NCBI GenBank assembly: GCA_020852775.1
Contig: JADZAD010000045.1
Location: 1-10,548 of the forward strand
Reading direction: 5' to 3'
DNA: 10,548 bases
DNA from: Anaerolineae bacterium
GTDB lineage: Bacteria > Chloroflexota > Anaerolineae > Aggregatilineales > UBA3940
Below the pieces are notes generated by a model. That model was not told where the DNA came from and did not search any database. It saw nothing but the letters and a program-made list of their open reading frames with translations. The position numbers and the translations under genes are program-made. Shown piece by piece: positions 1 to 6,538 of this stretch; positions within the stretch are counted from its first letter, which is position 1, and each line of letters begins with the position of its first letter.

Positions 1-672
1 CCACTGCGGGCAGTACGGCCCCATCCAGATGGCGTCTCCGGCCTGTACCGGGTACCACGATTCGTCCAGCCGGTAGATGCCCTGCCCTTCGATCATCAGC
101 AGGCCATGTTCCATGACGTGTACCTCGGCGAACGGCAGTGCTGCGCCAGGGTTGAAGGTGAACAGGTTGATCGCCATGTCGAATGCGGACGTGTCAGGCA
201 GAAGCTGGCGTAGAACGGCATCCGTGTCGCCCATGAAGGGCGCGCCGCTGATCTCCGAGACGTGCCCGCTCAATGGGCCGGGCGCGGCGTGCCCCTCGAG
301 AGGGGCGTAGAAGCGTTCAAAGATGACGAGGCGGCTGGTAGCATGTGCCGTGATGGTATGCGTGGTGCCCGCCGGGCAGTAGACGTAGCTCCCCGGCCTG
401 AGCGCGAGTTCCTGTCCGGCAAGGCGGCAGGTCAGGTTGCCCTCCAGCACATACGCGAAGCGCTCAACCTCATGCGCAGGGGGTGCCGAAGCACCCCCTG
501 CCTCCATCAGTGCGTAGTACTGCGTGAAGTGCGCGCCCATCGCCGGGCTGATCAGCGTAATCCCCTGCGTGTTTACCCAGCCAGGCAGCGTGGCGCGGAC
601 GTGGCTGTCCGGCGCGATCAGCGCATGTCGCGGCTGGATACGGCTGCGTGTCGAGCCAAACAGCGTGGACAT
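1..672 (-). CDS. allE: (S)-ureidoglycine aminohydrolase, bicupin (C-terminus cut by window start)
   Basis: My translation of the minus strand from an ATG at 672 stays open for 224 codons to the window edge; E. coli AllE/YlbA is about 261 residues, so roughly the last 35 are missing. The family releases ammonia from (S)-ureidoglycine to give (S)-ureidoglycolate, after allantoate amidohydrolase in purine-ring breakdown. Two cupin halves are visible: N-terminal around residues 50-120 (EVERFAYVLEGNL, RPGSYVYCPAGTTH) and C-terminal from about 168. The C-terminal half carries the expected Mn-binding set: E183-x-H185, H189 in HVMEHGLLMIEGQGIYRL, and Q223 in PYCPQW right at the edge. The start lies 6 nt after the stop of the upstream SIS gene, so they are probably cotranscribed; an AGGG about 11 nt upstream is a modest ribosome site. 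The family call is strong; that the true substrate is ureidoglycine rather than a related ureido compound is likely but not proven, given its sugar-gene neighbours. Confidence 0.88.
   Translation of the reverse strand, partial: MSTLFGSTRSRIQPRHALIAPDSHVRATLPGWVNTQGITLISPAMGAHFTQYYALMEAGGASAPPAHEVERFAYVLEGNLTCRLAGQELALRPGSYVYCPAGTTHTITAHATSRLVIFERFYAPLEGHAAPGPLSGHVSEISGAPFMGDTDAVLRQLLPDTSAFDMAINLFTFNPGAALPFAEVHVMEHGLLMIEGQGIYRLDESWYPVQAGDAIWMGPYCPQW
479..498 (-). repeat. UUCG-tetraloop hairpin inside the ureidoglycine aminohydrolase gene
   Basis: A perfect 8-bp inverted repeat (arms 479-486 and 491-498) encloses a 4-nt loop. Read in the mRNA sense (minus strand) it is GGGGGTGC-TTCG-GCACCCCC, a C(UUCG)G tetraloop on a GC-rich stem, one of the most stable small RNA hairpins known. 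It encodes residues 59-66 (GGASAPPA) between the start of the cupin fold and the first metal-site region, so it may only reflect codon choice. Confidence 0.6.
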
Positions 673-678
673 CGCGTT

Positions 679-1809
679 TTACCCTGCAGCAGCGGGGCGG
701 ATGCCACCGGACGCGTCAGGGTTCTTCCACATCTCTGTGTTGTCGCGCTGGAAAGGCTTGCGCCCGAGTTCTTCAGCGAGGTGCATCGCAATGAAGTAGC
801 TGAACGTCTCATAGACCAGCGGCGAGAACTCCTCGCGCACCGCGCCCATGACCGGGAGCACGAACTGGGCCGCGCCCGCAACTTCGGTGTCACCGTCCTG
901 CACCACCGCGATCACGCGGCGCTGGCGCTTGGCTGCCGCCTTGGCTACTTCCGCCGCCCGCCAGTAGCTCAGGCCCGGCGGTGCGATGATGAAGGTCGGG
1001 ATGTCATTCGGATAGGCCATGCCTTCGACGTGTGCCCATTCTTCCAGGTCCTGTGACGCGGAGAAGACCGCCGCGTTCTCGACCAGCTTGGCTGCTGAGA
1101 ACATCGCCGTGGCGAAGCTGGGCCCGCTGCCGAGGAAGAGCATGATCTGCGCGTCCTTAATCGCGTTGACGACCGCGCCTGCCTTGCCTTCAACCGCCTT
1201 GAGCGTCGCCTCGATCACGTCTGCCGTCTTGAGCAGTTCCTCGCGCAGGCTGGCGGCCTCCGCGGCTTTGATCTTCCCCCGTGCCTCACCCATGGCGATG
1301 CCGAGCAGGTACAGGCTCAACAGTGTGGCAATGTAGTTGCGTACGCCCGGCGAAGCGGTAAAGGGTGGCAACGGGGCGTGGATCACGCGCTCAGCCGCCA
1401 GCGGGACGGGCTGATCGGTCGCGCCGGAAAGCGCGATGGTCATGTTCCCGGCGGCGCGGGCCTTCTCGATGCAGGAGACGACACGCACCGAGCGGCCGCT
1501 GGCGGAAATCGCGACGACGATATTGCGCTCAGACGGGCGCGGGATGTAGTCCGCACCGTAATCGAGGAAGAGCTGTGAGTTGAACGGCTCGACCTGGATC
1601 CCGGCGACCTTTTCAAAGAACAGCTCGACCGCCCGGCTGGCATGGTAGGAGTCGCCGCTGCCGACCAGCCACAGACGCCGCATACGCTTCATTTCATCGG
1701 CGCTGAGGGCAGCGCGTACATTGCTCTCATAAAGGCTCATCTGGCTGCGAATGACATTGGGAATGTCTTTCGCCTGCGCGACCATGCCCTGAGGCTGCAT
1801 CGTATCCAT
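679..1809 (-). CDS. Double SIS-domain sugar-phosphate isomerase / deglycase-like protein
   Basis: A 376-residue protein with two SIS folds and no glutaminase domain, thus of the GlmS-C-terminal/AgaS/FrlB type. First SIS: VGSGDSYHAS at residues 49-58 and ISASGRS at 101-107, the phosphosugar-binding Ser/Thr loops. Second SIS: LGSGPSFATAM at 226-236, followed by DLEEWAHVEG at 254-263, which occupies the place of the E-x-x-HGP segment of GlmS and FrlB. Known members isomerise amino-sugar phosphates or cleave phosphorylated Amadori compounds in the cytoplasm. The ATG at 1809 is preceded by AAGGAGAG at the right distance, which fixes the start over the ATG at 1800. It sits between a PfkB kinase and ureidoglycine aminohydrolase on the same strand; kinase plus SIS mirrors FrlD-FrlB (fructoselysine kinase and deglycase). 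The exact substrate cannot be read from sequence. Confidence 0.85.
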   Translation of the reverse strand: MDTMQPQGMVAQAKDIPNVIRSQMSLYESNVRAALSADEMKRMRRLWLVGSGDSYHASRAVELFFEKVAGIQVEPFNSQLFLDYGADYIPRPSERNIVVAISASGRSVRVVSCIEKARAAGNMTIALSGATDQPVPLAAERVIHAPLPPFTASPGVRNYIATLLSLYLLGIAMGEARGKIKAAEAASLREELLKTADVIEATLKAVEGKAGAVVNAIKDAQIMLFLGSGPSFATAMFSAAKLVENAAVFSASQDLEEWAHVEGMAYPNDIPTFIIAPPGLSYWRAAEVAKAAAKRQRRVIAVVQDGDTEVAGAAQFVLPVMGAVREEFSPLVYETFSYFIAMHLAEELGRKPFQRDNTEMWKNPDASGGIRPAAAG

Positions 1810-1871
1810 TATTCTCTCCTTGTATAGGGTGAACTACCAACAGGCGGCCAGTTGGCCGGATGAATGGGCTG
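1810..1871. other. Intergenic spacer between the PfkB kinase and SIS genes
   Basis: These 62 nt hold the SIS ribosome-binding site (AAGGAGAG, minus strand, near 1814-1821) and a small hairpin: 5-bp arms CGGCC 1845-1849 and GGCCG 1854-1858 around AGTT. There is no T-run, so I do not call a terminator, and I see no convincing promoter; cotranscription of the two genes is likely. Confidence 0.4.
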
Positions 1872-2786
1872 TCAGGCGATGACCCGTATCCGGCTGCGTA
1901 CATCTTCCAGCCGGTCAGCCGAGTCCGAGAAATCAGCAGAAAGCGTGCTCAGTGCGCCGTAGTGCTGGATGACATACGATGCCGACACCACACCGTGACA
2001 GGCTGCTTCGACCGGATCCCGTGTGAGCAGGTATCCGGCCAGAAAGCCTCCGCAGAACGAATCCCCCGCCCCGGTCGGGTCAGTGACGGCTACCCGCGCC
2101 GCGGGTACCTGCACGACCGTGCGGGTAGCCCGGATGCTGAGTAGTACCCCATCTTCACCCAGTTTAACGCCCGCGACGGGAACTCCGCCATTGGTAAAAG
2201 TCCGTACTGCTCGCTCCGGGTCATCCCATCCCAGCAGATCGGTTGCTTCTTTCTGGCTGGGGAGGTAGAAATCGAGCAGCGGGAGTGCCTCGAAAGTTGC
2301 CTGCTGGGCTGCGGATCCCGGCAGGCCATCACGGTCGGGGTCGAGTGAGATCACTGTACCCGCCGCACGTAGCCGCCGCACGAGGCTGAACTGCGCGTCA
2401 TACGGCATTGGTGCGATGTGGTATCCCTTACCGCCGAGGTACTGGCCGGGGATGTCCTCGCCGCGTATCGATACATCCCCAATCTTACCCGCTGAAAGCT
2501 GGTCAACAAACTGCCGGATGCCGCCGGGTTCGTAAAGTGCCCATGAGCGCAGATCGCGGAAAGGTACTTCCTTGAGGAAGGTGGCGATCCCGGCCCGGTG
2601 CAGCTTCTCGATGTTTTCGCGTGGATAGGTCTGCCCGATACGGGCAAGAATATGCACGGGCTGGTACCAGATCAGCGCCCCGATCGCCGAGTAGATCGCG
2701 TTCCCGCCGTTGGCGTTCAGGAACAGTTCGTGCGTCTCGTAGACGACGATGTCATCAGTCGTGATGTTGCCGAGTGTATACAGCAT
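1872..2786 (-). CDS. PfkB-family carbohydrate kinase
   Basis: From an ATG at 2786 the product is 304 residues, typical for PfkB (ribokinase-family) kinases, which transfer the ATP gamma-phosphate to a sugar hydroxyl. It shows the N-terminal Gly-rich sugar-binding stretch (NANGGNAIYSAIGA, 24-37), the KLGEDG turn at 208-213 before the nucleotide site, and the C-terminal PfkB signature DPTGAGDSFCGGFLAG (236-251) with GAGD anion hole and catalytic Asp242. The frame extends 16 codons upstream to an ATG at 2834, but those residues (MGAFPAGSFRAGDQIA) precede the family's first beta strand (MLYTLGNITTDD), so 2786 is preferred; no strong Shine-Dalgarno decides it. It is first of a minus-strand set with the SIS protein and ureidoglycine aminohydrolase. 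Substrate unknown: a fructosamine-type, ribose-type or other sugar kinase are all possible. Confidence 0.88.
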   Translation of the reverse strand: MLYTLGNITTDDIVVYETHELFLNANGGNAIYSAIGALIWYQPVHILARIGQTYPRENIEKLHRAGIATFLKEVPFRDLRSWALYEPGGIRQFVDQLSAGKIGDVSIRGEDIPGQYLGGKGYHIAPMPYDAQFSLVRRLRAAGTVISLDPDRDGLPGSAAQQATFEALPLLDFYLPSQKEATDLLGWDDPERAVRTFTNGGVPVAGVKLGEDGVLLSIRATRTVVQVPAARVAVTDPTGAGDSFCGGFLAGYLLTRDPVEAACHGVVSASYVIQHYGALSTLSADFSDSADRLEDVRSRIRVIA

Positions 2787-2895
2787 GGCTATCTGGTCGC
2801 CTGCTCGGAATGATCCTGCCGGGAATGCTCCCATTATACAGCCAGCCGTTATAATACAGCATACCAGATTGTACAGTGAATAAAGGGGATTGCCT
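2787..2895. promoter_or_regulatory. Divergent promoter region between the PfkB kinase and galT
   Basis: The plus strand has a perfect TATAAT at 2850-2855, about 40 nt before the galT start, but no good -35 at 17 nt. On the minus strand the same bases read TATTAT (2856-2851), with TTCACT at 2880-2875, an 18-nt spacer and 4/6 match to TTGACA, which would serve the kinase operon. The two -10 boxes overlap, so the promoters would compete. The 12-mer TATAATACAGCA (2850-2861) recurs in the other divergent gap at 6099-6110. Confidence 0.5.
2883..2889 (+). promoter_or_regulatory. Ribosome-binding site deciding the galT start
   Basis: AAGGGGA ends 6 nt before a GTG at 2896. The in-frame TTG at 2890 would directly abut this site, too close to be used, so GTG 2896 is the better start. 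Confidence 0.6.
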
Positions 2896-3936
2896 GTGCC
2901 AGACTCTCAAGCTCTTGTTCCCCACCGGCGGTATAACCCATTGATAGGCGAATGGGTGCTGGTATCCCCGCATCGCCTGCAGCGCCCCTGGCTGGGGCAG
3001 CAGGAAACATCTGCCATCGATAGACGCCCGATATATGACCCCGGCTGTTATCTCTGCCCCGGTAACACCCGCGCTACCGGCGACGTGAATCCACCTTATG
3101 ATGCGACGTATGTCTTTACCAACGATTTTGCCGCTCTCCTGCCGGATGTGGGAGGGGCGCACGAGGGTGAAGGGCTGCTGTGTTCCTCCGTCGTGCCCGG
3201 CACCTGTCGCGTCGTGTGCTTCTCGCCTCGCCACGATCTGACGCTCGCGGAGATGCCCACTGAGGCGATCCGTCCGGTGATCGATGTCTGGGCCAGCCAG
3301 ACGGCCGAACTTGGCCAGCGTTACCGCTGGGTGCAGGTCTTCGAGAACAAAGGCCCGCAGATGGGCGCCTCGAACCCGCACCCGCACGGGCAGATCTGGG
3401 CGGAGGACGCTCTGCCGTCCGTGCCAGCAGCGGAAGACCGGATGCAGCGTGAGTACTTCGCGCAGCATGGTCGCCCCCTGCTGATGGATTACGCCGAACT
3501 GGAAAGCCGCGAGCGGGCGCGCATCGTGGTGGAAAATGCGGACTGGCTGGCCGTAGTGCCGTTCTGGGCAGTCTGGCCCTTCGAGGGGCTGCTCATGCCC
3601 CGGCGGCACGTGCTGCGCCTGCCTGACCTGACAGACGGCGAACGCGACTCGCTCGCGGAAATCCTGCGTGCCTTCCTCATCCGCTATGACAACCTGTTTC
3701 AGGTCTCCTTTCCCTACTCGATGGGCTGGCATGGCGCGCCGTTTGACAGCGATACACACGACCACTGGCAGCTTCACGCGCACTTCTATCCGCCGCTCCT
3801 GCGCTCCGCCAGTGTGCGGAAGTTCCTCGTTGGCTACGAGATGCTCGCCGAGCCCCAGCGTGACCTGACCGCGGAACAGGCCTCCGAACGCCTGCGCAGC
3901 CTGCCGGATGTGCACTACCGCACGCAGGGAGCATAG
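2896..3936 (+). CDS. galT: Galactose-1-phosphate uridylyltransferase
   Basis: A 346-residue enzyme from GTG 2896, matching the roughly 348 of E. coli GalT. It exchanges UMP between UDP-glucose and galactose-1-phosphate in the Leloir pathway, in the cytoplasm. Seen directly: the zinc pair C51 and C54 (CYLCPGN), the third ligand H113 (PRHDLTL), and the class I active site SNPHPHGQIWA with H162 and the nucleophile H164 that forms the uridylyl-enzyme, followed by Q166. The C-terminal domain keeps QLHAHFYPP (H294, H296), the second metal site. The protein starts near RYNPLIGEWVLVSPHR, the usual GalT opening. galK follows after 3 nt, confirming the role. Expression probably comes from the TATAAT at 2850. 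No galE or galM is in the window. Confidence 0.97.
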   Translation: MPDSQALVPHRRYNPLIGEWVLVSPHRLQRPWLGQQETSAIDRRPIYDPGCYLCPGNTRATGDVNPPYDATYVFTNDFAALLPDVGGAHEGEGLLCSSVVPGTCRVVCFSPRHDLTLAEMPTEAIRPVIDVWASQTAELGQRYRWVQVFENKGPQMGASNPHPHGQIWAEDALPSVPAAEDRMQREYFAQHGRPLLMDYAELESRERARIVVENADWLAVVPFWAVWPFEGLLMPRRHVLRLPDLTDGERDSLAEILRAFLIRYDNLFQVSFPYSMGWHGAPFDSDTHDHWQLHAHFYPPLLRSASVRKFLVGYEMLAEPQRDLTAEQASERLRSLPDVHYRTQGA

Positions 3937-3939
3937 CTG

Positions 3940-5085
3940 ATGGAGCCTTCACGCGCGGTACTCAATTCCTTCCAGGATCGGTATGCCGCTCCTCCTCGCT
4001 TTCTGGCGCACGCACCGGGGCGTGTCAACCTGATTGGCGAACATACCGACTACAGCGATGGTTTCGTCCTGCCGATGGCGATCGACCGGGCGGTGTGGAT
4101 CGCCTTCACGCCCCTGCCCGGCCGGACGGTTGAAGTGCTGTCGCTTGATTTCAATGAGCGGCTCGCTTTCGACCTCGATACGCTGAAGAAGGACGGCCCC
4201 GGCTGGGTGGAATACATCAAGGGGGTTGCCTGGGCACTGGAGCAGGCCGGCCACTCGCTCGGCGGATGGCGCGGAGTGGTCGCCGGGAACGTGCCTGTCG
4301 GCGCGGGGCTGTCCTCCTCAGCGGCGCTAGAGCTGGCCGCCGCCCGCGCCTTCGCGTCGTCCTCGGGTCTGGAGTGGGATGCGCCGAAGATGGCGCTGAT
4401 TGGCCAGCAGGCGGAGAACGAATGGGTCGGGATGCGCTGTGGCATCATGGATCAGATGATCTCAGCCTGTGGCGTTCAAGGCCATGCTGTGCTCATCGAC
4501 TGCCGCTCACTACACTGCCAACCTGCCCCGCTGCCCGCCGGTACGGTCGTGGTGGTGATGGACACCGCCACCCGGCGCGAACTGGTCGGCTCGGCTTACA
4601 ACGAGCGCCGTGAGCAGATCGAGGCGGCGGCGCGTTACTTTGGTGTGGTCGCTCTGCGGGATGTCACCCGGATGCGCCTGGAGAACTACCTGCACGATCT
4701 CGATGACCTGACCGGTAAGCGCGCCCATCATGTCATCACGGAGAACCAGCGCGTGCTGGAGGCGGTGCAGGCCATGCAGGCCGGTGATGCCGGGGCTTTT
4801 GGCCGCCTGATGAACGAAAGCCACGCCAGCCTGCGTGATGACTTTGAAGTCTCCAGCTTGGCGCTGGACGCGATCGTCGAGTGCGCACAGGGTCACCCGG
4901 CCTGTTACGGGGCCCGCATGACCGGGGCTGGCTTTGGTGGGTGTGCCGTCGCGCTGGTTCGTGCAGATGCCGTCGATCGCTTCTCCGCGGATGTTGCTCG
5001 CCAGTATACGGAGCGCACCGGCCTTGAGCCGCAGATGATCATCTGCCGGGCCTCGGCCGGTGCGTCTGTGTCTGTGCTGACCTAG
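3940..5085 (+). CDS. galK: Galactokinase (GHMP family)
   Basis: A 381-residue protein, the standard galactokinase length, phosphorylating alpha-D-galactose at O1 to feed GalT. All three GHMP motifs are present: the galactokinase signature GRVNLIGEHTDYSDG at 27-41, the ATP-binding VPVGAGLSSSAALELA at 118-133, and ARMTGAGFGGCAVALV at 325-340. The catalytic base is D171 in CGIMDQMIS. ATG 3940 lies 3 nt after the galT stop with AGGGAG about 8 nt upstream, inside the end of galT, so the pair is translationally close-coupled. Its TAG at 5083-5085 overlaps the stop of the convergent esterase gene, with no room for an intergenic terminator. No unusual residues were seen. Confidence 0.97.
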   Translation: MEPSRAVLNSFQDRYAAPPRFLAHAPGRVNLIGEHTDYSDGFVLPMAIDRAVWIAFTPLPGRTVEVLSLDFNERLAFDLDTLKKDGPGWVEYIKGVAWALEQAGHSLGGWRGVVAGNVPVGAGLSSSAALELAAARAFASSSGLEWDAPKMALIGQQAENEWVGMRCGIMDQMISACGVQGHAVLIDCRSLHCQPAPLPAGTVVVVMDTATRRELVGSAYNERREQIEAAARYFGVVALRDVTRMRLENYLHDLDDLTGKRAHHVITENQRVLEAVQAMQAGDAGAFGRLMNESHASLRDDFEVSSLALDAIVECAQGHPACYGARMTGAGFGGCAVALVRADAVDRFSADVARQYTERTGLEPQMIICRASAGASVSVLT

Positions 5086-6053
5086 CCGAGCAGTTCGCGC
5101 ATGAAGGCGATCTGGGCAGCGTGCTGGTAGCCCTCACCGCCTTCGTGCCCGTTGAACTCCCACACCCGCGCCTGCTTCGGCCCCTGGTAGTGGTTGTAGG
5201 CGGCGAAAACCGTCGAGGGCGGGCAGATCTGGTCCATCAGGCCGATCGAGAACAGCGCCGGGGCCTTGGCCCGCGCGGCGAAGTTCAGCCCGTCGAAATA
5301 CGACAGCGTCTGGAAGATCTGCTCGATCCGGTCGCGGTGCGTGTGGCAGTAAACCGCCAGCTCGGAGTACGGCTCGGCGTCCGTGATCTGGGCGGCACGG
5401 CGGTAGTGGCACAGGAAGGCGACGTCTGGCATGGTGGCGATCACGTCCGGGACCAGCCCGGCGACAATCAGTGAGAGCCCACCGCCCTGGCTGTGGCCGG
5501 TCAACGCGACCCGGCTGCTGTCCACCGCCTCGTGTGTGCGGATCGCTTCGGTGGCGCGCACCGCGTCCACGATCAGGCGCTTGTAGTAGTACGTCTCCGG
5601 GCTGAGGATTCCCTGGGTCATGAAGCCCGGGTGTGCCGGGTTGGCTCCCTCGACGATGATGTCCGGCGTATCGCCTCGCCGCCACACGCTGCCCTGCCCG
5701 CGGGTATCCATGACCAGGTGGGCGTAACCGGCACTCGACCATACCAGCCAGTCGGTCGGAAAGCCCCTGCCACCCCCGTAGCCGATATACTGCACGACAC
5801 CGGGTACAGGCCCCTCGCGGTGGCGTGGCAGCAGCAACCAGCCCTTGATCGCCTGCCCCGCATAGCCGGCGAAGGTCACGTCGAACACCTCGACGGTATT
5901 CAGCCCGGCGTCATACGGCTCGAAGCGGATGTTGAGCGGATGGGCGCGGGCGGCCTCCAGGTTGCGCGTCCAGAAGGCATCGAAGTCAGCCGGCTCACTG
6001 CGCGCGGGCCGGTAGCGTTCCAGCTCATCAAGCGGCATGTCGAAGAAAGCCAT
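5082..6053 (-). CDS. axeA: CE7 acetyl-xylan esterase / cephalosporin-C deacetylase
   Basis: A 323-residue alpha/beta hydrolase, the usual length for carbohydrate esterase family 7, whose members remove O-acetyl groups from xylo-oligosaccharides and also cephalosporin C. The catalytic triad is visible: S188 in TGHSQGGGLS, D274 in GLMDQICPPSTVFAAYN and H303 in NGHEGGEGY. The oxyanion-site motif MDTRGQGS lies at 115-122. There is no signal peptide, so a cytoplasmic enzyme acting on imported acetylated oligosaccharides is expected. The frame is open 11 codons further upstream to 6086, but AAGGAGA (minus strand, 6067-6061) sits 7 nt before ATG 6053 and the family begins with MAFFDMPLDEL-like sequence, so 6053 is chosen. 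It converges on galK and is transcribed from the 6054-6142 divergent region. The symbol is by family; the natural substrate is inferred. Confidence 0.93.
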   Translation of the reverse strand: MAFFDMPLDELERYRPARSEPADFDAFWTRNLEAARAHPLNIRFEPYDAGLNTVEVFDVTFAGYAGQAIKGWLLLPRHREGPVPGVVQYIGYGGGRGFPTDWLVWSSAGYAHLVMDTRGQGSVWRRGDTPDIIVEGANPAHPGFMTQGILSPETYYYKRLIVDAVRATEAIRTHEAVDSSRVALTGHSQGGGLSLIVAGLVPDVIATMPDVAFLCHYRRAAQITDAEPYSELAVYCHTHRDRIEQIFQTLSYFDGLNFAARAKAPALFSIGLMDQICPPSTVFAAYNHYQGPKQARVWEFNGHEGGEGYQHAAQIAFMRELLG

Positions 6054-6142
6054 GCGGGAATCTCCTTGAGGGGGATACACGATCATCTGTCTGCGATCTA
6101 TAATACAGCAACCTGCCCAGAATCAAGCCTGGAGTACCCCTT
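6054..6142. promoter_or_regulatory. Divergent promoter region between the CE7 esterase and rbsD
   Basis: TATAAT at 6099-6104 lies 38 nt before the rbsD ATG. On the minus strand the same spot reads TATTAT (6105-6100) with TTGATT at 6126-6121, but the spacer is only 15 nt, so neither direction has an ideal -35. The 12-mer TATAATACAGCA (6099-6110) is identical to that at 2850-2861, again in a divergent gap at a similar distance from the plus-strand gene. GGAG at 6131-6134 is the rbsD ribosome site. Confidence 0.5.
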
Positions 6143-6538
6143 ATGAAAAAGACCGGTCTGCTGAACCAACCGCTTTCAGCGGCGATTGCCGGGCTGGGCC
6201 ATACAGATGCGCTGGTCATCGCGGATGCAGGCCTGCCGATCCCTGCCGGGCCACAGCGCATCGACCTTGCCCTCAGTGCCGGGATCCCTTCCTTCCTGGA
6301 GACGCTGCGCGCGGTGCTGGGCGAAATGCAGATCGAGCGTGTGGTGATCGCAGAGGAGATGCTTGTCGTCAGCCCGGCGCTGCATGCCCAGATCCTTGCC
6401 CTGTTCGGTGATACCCCCGTCGAGGCGGTGCCGCACGCCCGCTTCAAACAGATGACTGCGGAGGCGCGGGCAGTGGTACGCACCGGCGAGTTTACGCCTT
6501 ACGCCAATGTCATCCTCTTCAGTGGCGTGGTGTTCTGA
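6143..6538 (+). CDS. rbsD: D-ribose pyranase
   Basis: A 131-residue protein in the RbsD/FucU family, close in length and sequence to E. coli RbsD (139). It interconverts the beta-pyranose and beta-furanose forms of ribose so that ribokinase can act. The diagnostic N-terminal block LGHTDALVIADAGLPIP (18-34) holds the catalytic H20 and D28; H98 and the C-terminal GEFTPYANVILFSGV (Y120, N122) complete the site. The order and spacing favour RbsD over fucose mutarotase FucU. No ribose transporter or rbsK is adjacent, which is unusual, although a PfkB-family kinase lies 3.4 kb to the left. Its TGA overlaps the next gene's ATG (TGATG at 6536-6540), so it is translationally coupled to the M20 amidohydrolase; this suggests ribose released from nucleosides rather than imported ribose (inference). 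Confidence 0.95.
   Translation: MKKTGLLNQPLSAAIAGLGHTDALVIADAGLPIPAGPQRIDLALSAGIPSFLETLRAVLGEMQIERVVIAEEMLVVSPALHAQILALFGDTPVEAVPHARFKQMTAEARAVVRTGEFTPYANVILFSGVVF

Noticed and set aside
292..305. Inverted repeat CCCCTC-GA-GAGGGG as an operator
   Set aside because: Inside the cupin coding sequence, short and GC-rich, with a 2-nt loop; no promoter context.
262..1056. A 264-codon plus-strand open frame opposite the cupin and SIS genes
   Set aside because: Arg/His-rich translation without domains, antisense to two recognised genes.
1845..1858. Small hairpin as a terminator between the PfkB kinase and SIS genes
   Set aside because: Only a 5-bp stem and no T-run in the transcribed direction; cotranscription is more likely.
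2787..2834. Upstream ATG at 2834 as the kinase start
   Set aside because: It adds 16 residues before the conserved first strand of the PfkB fold and would place the start codon very close to the predicted promoter.
3368..3395. Repeated CCGCACC units in galT as a tandem repeat
   Set aside because: They encode the invariant NPHPHG active-site motif; a coding constraint explains them.
2755..3915. A 386-codon open frame on the minus strand opposite galT
   Set aside because: It lies antisense to galT, which has all its catalytic motifs, and the frame's own translation shows no recognisable domain; it reflects GC-rich codon bias.
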